From Oscillospiraceae bacterium (GTDB lineage Bacteria > Bacillota > Clostridia > Oscillospirales > Ruminococcaceae): a stretch of 64,000 bases of DNA. Below, one piece after another: positions 36,715 to 47,900 of the stretch. The stretch covers positions 1 to 64,000 of the forward strand of contig JAFXIC010000057.1 of the NCBI GenBank assembly GCA_017533485.1, written 5' to 3'. Position 1 is the first letter of the stretch. Every line of letters begins with the position of its first letter. The notes under the pieces were generated by a model. It did not search any database, was not told where the DNA came from, and worked only from the letters and a program-made list of their open reading frames with translations. The translations under genes were made by a program, and so were the position numbers.

Positions 36715-39700
36715 TCAGGACGGGAAGTTTTGTGCAATCCAGTCAGCAGCAGTCGAATTTTCGGGTGCAGTGACAGATTCGAGTGCGTCACAGGCATAGA
36801 AAATATTCTGACCGATGTTCTGGAGATTCTGATTGAGTGCCACAGATGTCAGAGCGCTGCATTCGCCGAATACCGTATTGCCGAGTGTTACGAGACTTTC
36901 GGGCATCACGATAGACCGGAGTGCAGTACAGTTGAAGAATGCACCGTCACAGATCGTGGTAACCGTAGCCGGAAGAATGACAGTCTCAATTGTGTGGTTA
37001 TCACGGAATGCATCTGCTGCGATATATGTGATTTCGTCAGGCACCGTATATTCGGGATTGGTGGTAAAGCAGCGATAGAGAATTGTGTCATTGAAGATCA
37101 TGTCTGTCCCTTGTGCAGCTTTGGACTCCTGGTATCTCGTGCCATAGAAGACTTCCAGACCGATTTCTGTCAGTCCTGCGCATCCGGAAACGCTGTTTAG
37201 TGCTTCACAGCCGAGGAATGCATAGTTTTCGATTCTGCGGACTGTGTCAGGAATGCTGATGGATACGCTGCCGTTACCCGTTGTTTCCAGACAAACGGTA
37301 CCGTTACCGACCTGTACAATATCAATTCCGTTCAGCTGCGAAGGGAGATAGATGCTGGGGGATCTGGAGATATCAAGCGAAATCTTGTCGATGATGATAC
37401 CGTCGCCGGTTTCATTCATATGGTAGGTAATACCCTTATATTCGATAGAGATATTCGCATCGGGATATCCCTCCATATACGATTGAATGTTGATGTTGGG
37501 GAATGTAATGATGTTGACAGTCTTTTCGGCAGGGAGATAGCTGGTATTGTCTTCACCGGAACGGAAACCGAGCGCGTAATCAGACAGACTGATATAAGAT
37601 GCGTTGGAGTCGATTTCCGTGAGATTCGGACAGTTCAGGAATGCATAACTGTTGAAATATACAGATGAAGTACCGGGGATGATAAAGCGTTCGAGGGAAG
37701 TACAGTTGCTGAACGCATAGTTGTAGATTGAGGTGATGTTCTTACCGAGAGTAATTTCCTTGAGCGAAGTACAGTTGTCAAATGCATAATCGCTGATACC
37801 GGAAATGCTGTCGTTGAAAATGACTTCTTCGAGGGAAGTACAGTTCTGGAATGTATTGGAGTAGATATAAGTAACGCCGCTTGGGATTGTAATGGATTTC
37901 AGCGATGAGCAGTTCTGGAACGCAGCGTCATCCAGATAAGAAAGTGTATCCGGAAGCTCGATTTCTTTGAGCGAAGTACAATTCTTGAATGCATAGTCAT
38001 AGATCGAGTTGATATTGCATCCCATGATTACTGTTTCGAGAGAAGTACAGTTTTCGAATACAGATTCATTCAGATAAGTCAAGCTGTTGCTCAGTGTTAC
38101 TTTTTTCAGTCCCGTACAGTCCATGAATGCTTCATCATAAATATAGTTGATACCGTTGGGAATTGTGATCTCGGTTAGAGACGTACAGCCCTTAAACATC
38201 CGAGTATATATGGAGTAGAAGCTCGGGGAAATCTTGAATGCTGTCAGAGACGTACAGCCTTCAAATGCGCCGTCACTTGTATATTGCAGCGCAGGCCATT
38301 CCGTAATATTGAATGAAGTACAGTTGCGGAAAACTGAATCCGACATACTGGTAATATATGTGTTCGGAAGGGATACCAGTGAGCTGCATCCGTCAAAACA
38401 GTGTGAGGGAAGATACGTGACATAGCTTGTGAAGTCAACGGTTTTCAGTTCCTTGGAGTTACAGCACATATAATTCGGAAGGGAAACGTCGGCTTCGATG
38501 ACGAGAGATTCCATCATAGCATCTGCAAATGCATAGGCGGCAATGTCGCTGATTGATTTTCCGTCGATTTCTTTCGGTACGACAACCTCGGTTCTGGTCT
38601 GGTCACAGCCTACGACAGTCAGGCGACCCCAGGTGTCACTTTGGAGATAGAGTCCGTAGTCTTCGTTGAGTACAGCATCGCTTGGGAGCGTATGAACTGC
38701 GGTCGTGACCTGTGTGGTGGTCGTTGTGGTGGTTGTGCTGCCGGGTACCGTTGTCGTTTCGACCGTTGTTGTGGTATCCGGTTCTTCGTCCCCGTAGTAA
38801 GCATAGGAGAAACCGTATTGCTTGGCACATGCTTCTGCTGCGGAGTCTGCTGCAACATACAGCTTGATGGTCGGGGGGAACGAAAACTGGGAGAAGGAAT
38901 TGACACTTTCGGGAATCGTCATCTTTTTGAGTGCATCACATTCAGAAAAGGTATTATATCCAATTGTTTTGAGCGTGTCCGGAAGTGTGACATTGGTAAG
39001 ACTGGTGCATCCACGGAAGGTTGAACCGTCCAGAGTGCTGATGTGCGCCGGAATTTCAGCCGATTGGAGTGCGGTGCACTCATAAAATGCAGCGTATCCG
39101 AGCTTTGTGACTGACGAAGGAATTTTGATGGATTTGAGTGCGCTGCAATATTGAAATGCGTACGAATCAATGGTATGGATATTGTTGGTGAATGTTACGG
39201 ATTTGAGTGCAGTGCACCGATAAAATGCATTTGAAGGAATGACGTTGAGTTTTGGCGGGAACGAAATGGATTCCAGATTTTCGCAGTACTCGAATGCATT
39301 TTCACCGAGGCTTGTGAGGTTATACGGAAGCTGAATGGTCTTGAAAGCAGTATGAGAGAATGTATTATAATAGATTGTGGATAAATTCTCGGAAAGACGA
39401 ATGGTATCGAGGGAGGAACAGGACTGGAAAGCATAGGGACCGATCGTCGTACAGGCGTCGGGAAGTTCAACATGGTTGAGGGATGAGCAGCCCTGGAAAA
39501 CTCTGTCCGCGAGGGTGCTGACTCTGGAATGGAAGTTGACAGTTTCCAGTTTTTTGCAGTTGGCGAATGTACTGACGCCGATCCATGTGATCTGATCCGG
39601 GATCGTAATCGTAACCAGCTGATTGCAGTTATAAAAGATACCTTTGGGTGTGGAAGAGAAATTGGGGGGCATCGAAATGCTTGTGATACCGGTATCCGAG

Positions 39701-41958
39701 AAACAGTATTCGCCAAGCGATCTGGCCGAATAAGGGAAATTGAACGCGGTGATGCCGGTACAGCCGGAGAATGCTTTTTCAGCGATTGAAACATCCGGTG
39801 CAAATGTGATCTCGCCGGTAATGGATCTGCAATTGCCCAATGCATACACACCGAAACTGGTGATTTTGTTGATTGTTTCAGCATCCAGTGCAAGCGCAGA
39901 ACAACCGTTGAAGAAATTTTCCGGAAGCGACTTGATCTGACCGTTATAATGGATGTCTTTCAGCTTGGAACAGTTGGAGAATAAGGATTTCGGCAGTGTA
40001 TAGGAACTGATACTTCCTTCAAAATATACAGTTTCCAGATCGGGCATAGCTGCGAACATACCTACTGTCAGCTTCATACCCGGCTTCAGAACCAGCACCT
40101 TGATATTTTTCAGTCCGCTGAATGCATAGGTTGCGTAGGTGCAGTCTGCGGAAAACTTCAGCTTCCGGATCTCTTTGAGGCCGCTGAATGCCTTGTAACC
40201 GATGCTTGTCACAGTAGAAGGAATTTCGTTGAATGACAGTGATGCACAGTTGTAGAAGGCTTGCCTTGAGATTGTGGAAAGGTTTTCAGGAATCGTTATT
40301 TTTTTAAGGTTCGAACAATACGCAAACATTGAGTCCGGGATAGTTGTCATGCTGTTCGGGAGTGTGACGGATTCGAGCGATTGACAGCTGCTGAAGATAG
40401 AGTCGCCGAATGTCTGGACGGAATCCGGAATGACAGCGGTCAGAATACCGGTGCAGTTATTGAATGCACCGGAGCCGATTTCCTGAACAGTTTCCGGAAG
40501 AATCGCAGATTTTAATTTGCGGCAGTATGAGAATGCGTAGGTTCCGATTGTTGTTAAAGAAGCCGGGAGAGCCTCCAGCTCCATTTCATAGCAGTCTTCG
40601 AATGCGTTTCCGCCGATCGTTTCGACAGTATCCGGAAGTTCGATGGTCCGGAGCTTTTGACAGCCTTCAAAAGCAGAATCCATAATCGTTGTCAGCGCTG
40701 CGTTATCCGCAAACTTGACTTCTGTAAGCGCTTTGTTGTTGTAGAATGCATCTAACTTGATCTCAGTCAGCGATGCAGGGAGTGTAATGGATTTCAGCAC
40801 ATAACAGTTACCAAATGCACTCCCACCGATCGTTTTGCAGCCTTCGGCCAATTCGACTTCCGAGAGCGCATAGCAATCAGAAAAACAGCAATCGGGAATT
40901 GCAGTGAGATTAGACGGAATATAAACTTTAGAAAGAGAATAACAGCACTGGAATGCATCTCGACCGAGTCCGGAAAGAGATTCCGGAAGCTCTAATTCCT
41001 TGAGTGCAGTCCTGTAAAAGGCATCATTGTCGATTGCAGCGAGTTTTTCGTTGAACCGGACTTCTTCCAATGTACTGCAATATGAGAACGCACTGCTTCC
41101 GATATGGAGGAGCGAATCGGGTAAGGTAATGGAAGTGAGTGATAGGCATTCATTGAAAGCATACGATTCGATCGAAGTTACGGTGTCGGGGATTTCAATC
41201 TCGGATAACGAATAACAGTTTTCAAATGTATTGTCTTCAATCACAGGAAGTGCTTTTGGAAGGGTGATTTTCGAAAGCGCACTGCAGTAATAGAAAACAG
41301 AATTTGAAATGTATTCCACGGTATCGGGGATTTCAATGGATTTGAGTGCATAGCAGTATCCGAATGCGTAGCTGCCGATGGTTTCCAAGCCCTCGTTGAG
41401 CTGGATATTTTCCAGCGAGTTACAGCTGTAAAATGCATTGGAGCCAATAAATTTTACGGTATCGGGAAGTGTCACGCTCTTGAGGCGCTTTTTCGATTCG
41501 AAAGCGTTCGATTCGATGCCGGTAACGGGAAGACCTTTGATGGTTTCAGGGATCGTAACGGTTTCGAGATCGGAAAGAGCGGATATAATGGTTACATATT
41601 CGGGGTAGACGCGATAGGAAAAACCAAGCGCTGTGTCTTTCATCACAGCCGTTGTTGTCGTTGCGGCAGTTGTAGTAGAAGTGGTTGTTGTAGTGGTGGT
41701 GGAAGTTGTAGTGGCAGTAGTTGCAGCGGCTTTGGTTGTGGTTTCCTTCGGAGTCGTTTCCTCCGCAGTCGCATTGAGGAAAAGGGAATGACGTTCCCGG
41801 AGGGCTGTTTTCACAGCCTCCGGTTGGTCAGAAGAATTGGAGAAGAATGCAGCAAAGCTGCCCTGTCCGCTCTGGGACAGGATGACGAAAGCGGCTGTGA
41901 GCGCTGCAATTCGTTTGGTGCAGTATTTTGCTGATTGTGAAAGAAGGAATTTCTTCAT
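36715..41958 (-). CDS. Giant exported BspA-type leucine-rich-repeat protein
   Basis: A 1747-residue secreted protein made almost entirely of LRR_5 (BspA/TpLRR) repeats of about 23 residues, with the recurring pattern IxxxAFxxCxxLxxIxLPxxL. A signal peptide (about 1-36) precedes a Thr-rich linker (about 66-106). A second Thr-rich linker near residues 1060-1090 splits the LRRs into two blocks. There is no dockerin and no sortase signal at the C-terminus (ends AADWIAQNFPS). BspA proteins bind host matrix or other bacteria and some bind glycans; the ligand here is unknown. The ATG overlaps the stop of the upstream giant gene (ATGA), so the two are translationally coupled. Confidence 0.85.
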   Translation of the reverse strand: MKKFLLSQSAKYCTKRIAALTAAFVILSQSGQGSFAAFFSNSSDQPEAVKTALRERHSLFLNATAEETTPKETTTKAAATTATTTSTTTTTTTSTTTAATTTTAVMKDTALGFSYRVYPEYVTIISALSDLETVTIPETIKGLPVTGIESNAFESKKRLKSVTLPDTVKFIGSNAFYSCNSLENIQLNEGLETIGSYAFGYCYALKSIEIPDTVEYISNSVFYYCSALSKITLPKALPVIEDNTFENCYSLSEIEIPDTVTSIESYAFNECLSLTSITLPDSLLHIGSSAFSYCSTLEEVRFNEKLAAIDNDAFYRTALKELELPESLSGLGRDAFQCCYSLSKVYIPSNLTAIPDCCFSDCYALSEVELAEGCKTIGGSAFGNCYVLKSITLPASLTEIKLDAFYNNKALTEVKFADNAALTTIMDSAFEGCQKLRTIELPDTVETIGGNAFEDCYEMELEALPASLTTIGTYAFSYCRKLKSAILPETVQEIGSGAFNNCTGILTAVIPDSVQTFGDSIFSSCQSLESVTLPNSMTTIPDSMFAYCSNLKKITIPENLSTISRQAFYNCASLSFNEIPSTVTSIGYKAFSGLKEIRKLKFSADCTYATYAFSGLKNIKVLVLKPGMKLTVGMFAAMPDLETVYFEGSISSYTLPKSLFSNCSKLKDIHYNGQIKSLPENFFNGCSALALDAETINKITSFGVYALGNCRSITGEITFAPDVSIAEKAFSGCTGITAFNFPYSARSLGEYCFSDTGITSISMPPNFSSTPKGIFYNCNQLVTITIPDQITWIGVSTFANCKKLETVNFHSRVSTLADRVFQGCSSLNHVELPDACTTIGPYAFQSCSSLDTIRLSENLSTIYYNTFSHTAFKTIQLPYNLTSLGENAFEYCENLESISFPPKLNVIPSNAFYRCTALKSVTFTNNIHTIDSYAFQYCSALKSIKIPSSVTKLGYAAFYECTALQSAEIPAHISTLDGSTFRGCTSLTNVTLPDTLKTIGYNTFSECDALKKMTIPESVNSFSQFSFPPTIKLYVAADSAAEACAKQYGFSYAYYGDEEPDTTTTVETTTVPGSTTTTTTTTQVTTAVHTLPSDAVLNEDYGLYLQSDTWGRLTVVGCDQTRTEVVVPKEIDGKSISDIAAYAFADAMMESLVIEADVSLPNYMCCNSKELKTVDFTSYVTYLPSHCFDGCSSLVSLPNTYITSMSDSVFRNCTSFNITEWPALQYTSDGAFEGCTSLTAFKISPSFYSIYTRMFKGCTSLTEITIPNGINYIYDEAFMDCTGLKKVTLSNSLTYLNESVFENCTSLETVIMGCNINSIYDYAFKNCTSLKEIELPDTLSYLDDAAFQNCSSLKSITIPSGVTYIYSNTFQNCTSLEEVIFNDSISGISDYAFDNCTSLKEITLGKNITSIYNYAFSNCTSLERFIIPGTSSVYFNSYAFLNCPNLTEIDSNASYISLSDYALGFRSGEDNTSYLPAEKTVNIITFPNINIQSYMEGYPDANISIEYKGITYHMNETGDGIIIDKISLDISRSPSIYLPSQLNGIDIVQVGNGTVCLETTGNGSVSISIPDTVRRIENYAFLGCEALNSVSGCAGLTEIGLEVFYGTRYQESKAAQGTDMIFNDTILYRCFTTNPEYTVPDEITYIAADAFRDNHTIETVILPATVTTICDGAFFNCTALRSIVMPESLVTLGNTVFGECSALTSVALNQNLQNIGQNIFYACDALESVTAPENSTAADWIAQNFPS

Positions 41959-44900
41959 TCAGCAGAACCTCCTTTGAGATAGGATTCAATGAAGTCGGAA
42001 AGCGTCTGATCGGTTGTGCCGATCATGGTGCTGACGTAGTAGAGGAGAACATAGTTTGCGTCGTCAGCATTGATGGTGTCGTCCGCATTGATATCGGAAA
42101 TACCGACTTGTGCAGCGGAGAGCTCAGACGGCTGTTCAAGGACCGTATCGAGATAATGCTTGAGAATGAGTGTCGAGTCGTCACTGTTGATAACACCATT
42201 GAAGTCGATATCACCGAGTTCTTCATCATGGAAGCCGTCATATGCGAGAAGGACAGTTGCCGTGTTGTTTCTGGTATTATAATCGTAGATATCCGGCTGG
42301 ACAGTGAGGCTTACGAAATCACGCTTTGCGGAGCCCAGCAGTTCTTTTGCATCGACCGTAAAGACGACGGAGCTTCCGGCAGCAATTTCATCTGAGATCA
42401 GACGCAGTGTTTCCTCCTGGGAATTTTCTGCGATAATTGCAGCATTGGTAGGAAGCTGGCTGTTATTTGTGACAATGAGTGTGACGAAGGATTCATCTTC
42501 ATCATATTCCACAAAGGTTTCGATGGAGAGATCTGTCAGACGGAACTGCAGTTCCAGCGCATTGTCATCGGGGTTGCAGTCTTCATGTTCCGGTGTAATG
42601 GAAATGCTGTATGCTTTATTCAGGTAGTCTGCGGGGAGGATCGGTGCATACTCGAAGGTACCGTTTTCACCGGGGAGGAGATTGGTTTCAATTTCCTTCA
42701 CTTCATACTGTCTGCCTTCTGCGTCCACAAGTGCTGCGGTAACAAAAGGAATCGGCTTAGAACCATTGTTTGTGATATAGAGTGTTGCGGGGAATTCCTT
42801 GCCGGCAGTAACCGTGTCCATAGAATAGGTAACATCATCGAGTGTGACATCTGTTGTTTCGGTGAGTGTGCCGCAGAGAACAGAACCGACGGAGGTGATT
42901 TCTTCGGGCTTTTCCTCATTTGTAATGTAGGAAATACCGCCGAATGCATAGAGTGTTTCATTGCCAACCGTCAGGAGCTGAGGCTGAGCGAAGGTGGTTC
43001 CGTCCATATCTGCAACCATGACAGGCGGTGCAAAGGAAGCGGTGTCTGCGTTGTAGGTTGTAGAATAGAATGCAGTCTCATCACCGCAGGATCCGTTGAA
43101 GAAGATCTGGCTGCCGTGTACAGCATAGCTGGTGGAGACCAGATAGCCATCAGGCTGACAGAGAACCTTTGCGTCGTTGAGATTGTCGGAATAGCAGAAT
43201 GCGTTATTTTCGAGCCACATCAGACCTTTACCGCCCTGCGGGAGGCTGCTGTATGTCAGTCCGGAAAGAGCGCCCTGCTTGAGCACATAGGATGTGCCTT
43301 CGAGGTCGGAAACAATAAGCTGAATGTCATCATTGGTTGTGAAATCGGAATCAGCGTCCGAGAGGTAAGCGACCATCGGCTGACCGTCTGCATTGTTCAT
43401 GCAGGCATAGCCGTTAAGTGCGGGGATATTTTTGCAGACTGCGGTGGATTCGGACCAGCCGTCTTCTGTCAGCGTGGTGCAGTAGATTGTGTTTGCAGCG
43501 TCTGCGTCATATCTGTTGTAGACGCTGTTTTCGGGGTAGAACATATAAAGCTTACCGTCAGCACCTTCGAGGAATTTGCCGGTAGAAATGAAGTTGCCCT
43601 CTTTTTGTGTCGGAATTGCAGTGAAATCAGTGAATTTACCGGATTCTGCGTCATAACGTGCAATTGTGAGGGAGATATCTGTCATAGCAGCGACATAGTC
43701 AATTTCTTCACCATCCGCAATGGACGTATTAGCTTCCTGATACACAAGATAGATACCGTTTTCGGTTGAGATCACGGAAGGCATATGTTCCGGTTTCAGG
43801 TTATCGTCTACCTGCTGCGGGTTGCTCCATGTTCTGGATTTCTGGTCATAGATGGAGTAGACAAGATGCTGTGCGTTATAAGTACCGCGTGCAGCATCCT
43901 GAGATGTCCAGATCAGCATTGCGGTATCGCCGCAGGCGACAAGCTGCGGAGCGGAAGAAGATGCGGCATTGGCTTCGAGCACGCTGAGCGAACCATCCTC
44001 AGAAAGTGCGCCGTTCCAGATTGCAGCCGGTTTTTTAGGTGCAGGAGCCTGCATCTGTTCTTGCATTTCTTCGATTTGTTCCTCTGTGACACCGAGCGCA
44101 AGAAGCTCATTGCGAGAGAGTTTGTGGTTGAAGAATGGGCTTGTAACTTCACCACTACCGCCGGGGTAGAATTCATATTTACCGCCGATAAGAAGGAAGT
44201 CATGTTCGTAGAAGCCTACGCCTACATGGAAATATACATTTCCGGAAATCTCAAATAGTTGAAGTTCAGCAGGAGGGAACACGAATTCTACGTTCGCGCC
44301 GATATCGCCCGCAAATCCGACAGCAATTTCAAAATCGTCGAATTTACCGCCGAGACAGAGTTGTGCTTCCAGTGTGAGAGAGGGGTTGAGTAAGAACTTG
44401 AAATCCGGTTTCTTACCTTTTTGGATTTTCAACTGGGCACCGGCTTTCAGGGACAGATCACCCTCTAAGGTAAAGAATGCGGGGATACCGAGGATCGGTG
44501 TAGGAATAATGAATGGATGGTATAGGATCTCACCGCCTAATCCCATAATCAGGTATATTTGAGCTTTCATCTCAAAATCGCTGGTATCAAGATCCCAGGT
44601 TCCGCTTGCACATAAACCGATGGAAAAATAGCCTTCTGCTTTTCCGAGTTTTAATTTAAAGAGCTCTTTCGGTTCTGAAATTGTCGGGGTATCAAGTACC
44701 TTGTTGGCAAGCTGACTGATATTCTGAATCGCTGTATCGGCATTGCTGTAGGTAGGGCTAGAAGCCTTGCCTTCCGGTTTGCATCCGTTTACGGAAACTT
44801 CAAACTCAACTTTTAAAGTGTCTTTGTCATTCATTTTAAATGATGTTTCAATGTCAACCAGACCTTTGAGTTCCGGGAGTGCAAGGTTGATTTCAAGACC

Positions 44901-47900
44901 ACTGATAAATGGGATACTGTCGGGAACTTTCATTCCGACGCTTTTGTTGTCTAATATCTGACTTTCGATAGTCTCTGCAATATTAGCTTCATACCGTTCC
45001 GGATTTTCCGCAACCGTAATCTTCAGTTTGGTTTCGATATAATCGCCGGTTTCGAGATAGGAACGGATCACAACGGTTTCACCCGGATCAAACTGAGAGG
45101 GTCTGAGCTCCTGGAAGATGCCCTTGCCTTCCTCATCGGGTGTACAGTTCTTAATGGTATATCCATCCTGTACGATTGCGTATTTCGTAATATCCGTCGA
45201 GCCCTTGACCGTCAGCTGGAAATTCGAGGTTATGCCCTGTGTAATCGTGTAGCCGGCGGTAAGGACATTGTAGTAACGTCTGGTATCATCAATAATCTCA
45301 GCACTTGTCAGCTTATAGTCCTTTTCGTCGTATTCGCCTTGCATGACGATAATCTTGGAGGTGGAATTACTTGTAAAGTGGAATGCGCATTCGAGATGGT
45401 CGTCATATCCGTTCTTGGTGACGCTGATGATATAGCCGTTCGTATCGTCGGGATCGCGCGGAACAATGAGTCTTCCGCGTTCATCGGTCACACCTTGTGC
45501 GTGGACAATTTTCTTGCCGCTTTCGTAGTGATAGATTGTGACAGCAGCATCCTGAAGTTCCTGACGGGCCTTATTGCGGACAGCGATAAGGAAATCCTTT
45601 TCGCGGTCGAATTTGATGCCGTAGAACAGGGAGTTTACATCCACTTTTCCAACCGGCTTGATATTGACAGTAACCTTTGCATCCCCCTGGAAGTTTGTCT
45701 TGAGGGTTTCGCCGATTGCCTTCAGTGTTTTAAAGTTATACTCGCCGCTCAGCCCGACCATTTCATAAAGGAGGCTGAAGGTTTCGCCCGGCTGGAGGGT
45801 ATCGAGGGTTTCGGGCATATTATCGAGGACTTTCCGGACACCATCTGTACCGGTGAAGCGGGACTGAATGAGTTTTGCGGTGACTTCACTCTGTTCGGTG
45901 TGGTTGATCGTGTAGACCTGATCTTTAATTTTCGCACCGACCATGTTGACATTGATACCGGATTTGTTGTGGATTTTCACTTCGACACGAAGCTTGTTGT
46001 TGGAAATAGAGGGGTTGAGATTCAGCTCGATGTCGAGTGCGGAGGAGCCGAGGACATAGATTTTCTGGTCAGAAACAAAGTTATAGGAAACAGGCTCATT
46101 GAATTTTGCGAGTGTTGCGTTGAAGTCAGCGGAAATCTTGTAATTGCCCTTCTGATCGCCGCGGACAATCCAGTTGACTTCACCGGTTCCCTTGCCTTTG
46201 ATGTCGGGCATTTTTGCGGTGCGGGGGCTGGAATTTTCTTCCATGATCGTCAGACCATCGGGAACATTGAGGGTAGCGGAGCAGTCCTCAAGGGTAAAGG
46301 GTTCGTCGGCATTGTTGATGACGACCATCTTGATATTGAAGAATTCTTTGAGGGAATATACTTCGGTCGGGACTTGCATCAGAACGATTGCGTCGATTTC
46401 GTCCTTCTTGTTGTTCAGCTTAATGGAACGGACTTCGTATCCCTTTTCCTGCATTTCTTCGGGGAGATAGAAGCGTTCTTCTTTAAAATCATAGAAGATT
46501 TTCAGATCATCTTTGGTTTTTGCAATATCTTCGGACGCATAGAACAGCTGGACATCAATCCGGACGATATTCATATTATTCGGGTCTGCAACATTGATGC
46601 CGGCAGCCTTGATTTCGGAGAGCGTCATACGGGTGATTTCGAACGAAGCGTCAACGAGCTGATTGCAGACAACAGAGAAATCGACCTGATTATCGGCGCC
46701 CGGAATCAGTTTTACGGTCTGGGTTACAGGGAGGTAGTTGTTGCCGAAAACGCCGATTTCATGCTCACCGGCCGGGGCAAGGAAATTGACGAAGCCATTT
46801 GCATCGGTTTCATAGGATGCCTGCTGGTCGGTACCGACATCCATATAAACGGAAATATAGGATGCAGGCTCACCGGTTGTAGTTTTTACCTGAACATTGA
46901 CATTGGCGAGCTGGGAGACATCTTCAACATTGACGACTGTCGTGCAGCTCTTGGAAACGCCGGCACTGTTGGTACAGGTCAGGGTAACGGTATATTCGCC
47001 GGCTGCCTCATAGGTGTGCTGGAATTTTGCAGAAGAAACCTTGGAGGTTTCATCAGAGGTGCCGTCGCCGTAATCAATGACGACAGAGGTAATTTCTTTT
47101 TCCACAGTGGATTCGGTGGCATCAAAATAGTATGCCGCGCCAAGCTTCTGGGTGGTTTCGACAATCAGCTTGGGTACCGGAATACCGATGATATCCAGCG
47201 GTTCTGTTGTAACAGTCGTTATATTTCCGGATTTTTTATGTGCGACAAGCATATAGACATAGGAACCGGATTCGTTCAGTCTTGTGTCGGTATAGGAATA
47301 AGTGGTCTTGTCTGCAACAGGACGGATATTGCTTGCAAGCGTATAGGTAATGCCGTCATTTACGGTGCGGTAGAGATCAAAGCATTTGACATCGGTCAGA
47401 TCCGGGCATTCCCATGAGATATCCACCTTAGCGTCGCCGGGTTCTGCCTTCACATTTTCGAGCTGTGCCTTGCTGTTATCGACCGGGAAGGAATAATCGG
47501 TCGGCTCCGTGGAATTTCCGGCTATATCCGTTGCGATGACACGGATTGTGACTTTTTGTACATTGAGGACTTTTTCCGGAAGCGTTGCCATGACACGAAT
47601 GGAGGTGGAATCGGAATTCGTTTCGGTTTCACCGGTCAGCTCGGTGAATTCCTCCGAATCATCGACTGCATAGGAAAGGGAAACTTCCTTGAGACAAACA
47701 TCGTCTTTTGCGATGACCTGGAAGATACGAGTGACCTCACAGATGATGCCGGCAGCCGAAAGATAAGCGTGTGCGATGGTAGGCGGAACCGAGTCCGTTT
47801 CCGTGTGGATTTCGATCGGCTCACTGAATGCGCTTCGGTTTCCGATTGCATCCACAATCGCGATGCGGTAGTAATACGTTGTATCGGGTACAACATTGCG

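Noticed and set aside
36800..41600. Regularly spaced repeats that could suggest CRISPR or DNA tandem repeats
   Set aside because: The period of about 69 bases is three times 23 codons and matches LRR_5 protein repeats; the DNA copies are diverged.
45339..47417. A 692-codon open frame antisense to the giant protein gene
   Set aside because: It mirrors the codon pattern of the real gene on the other strand, has no ribosome binding site or promoter, and its translation is low-complexity and unlike any family.
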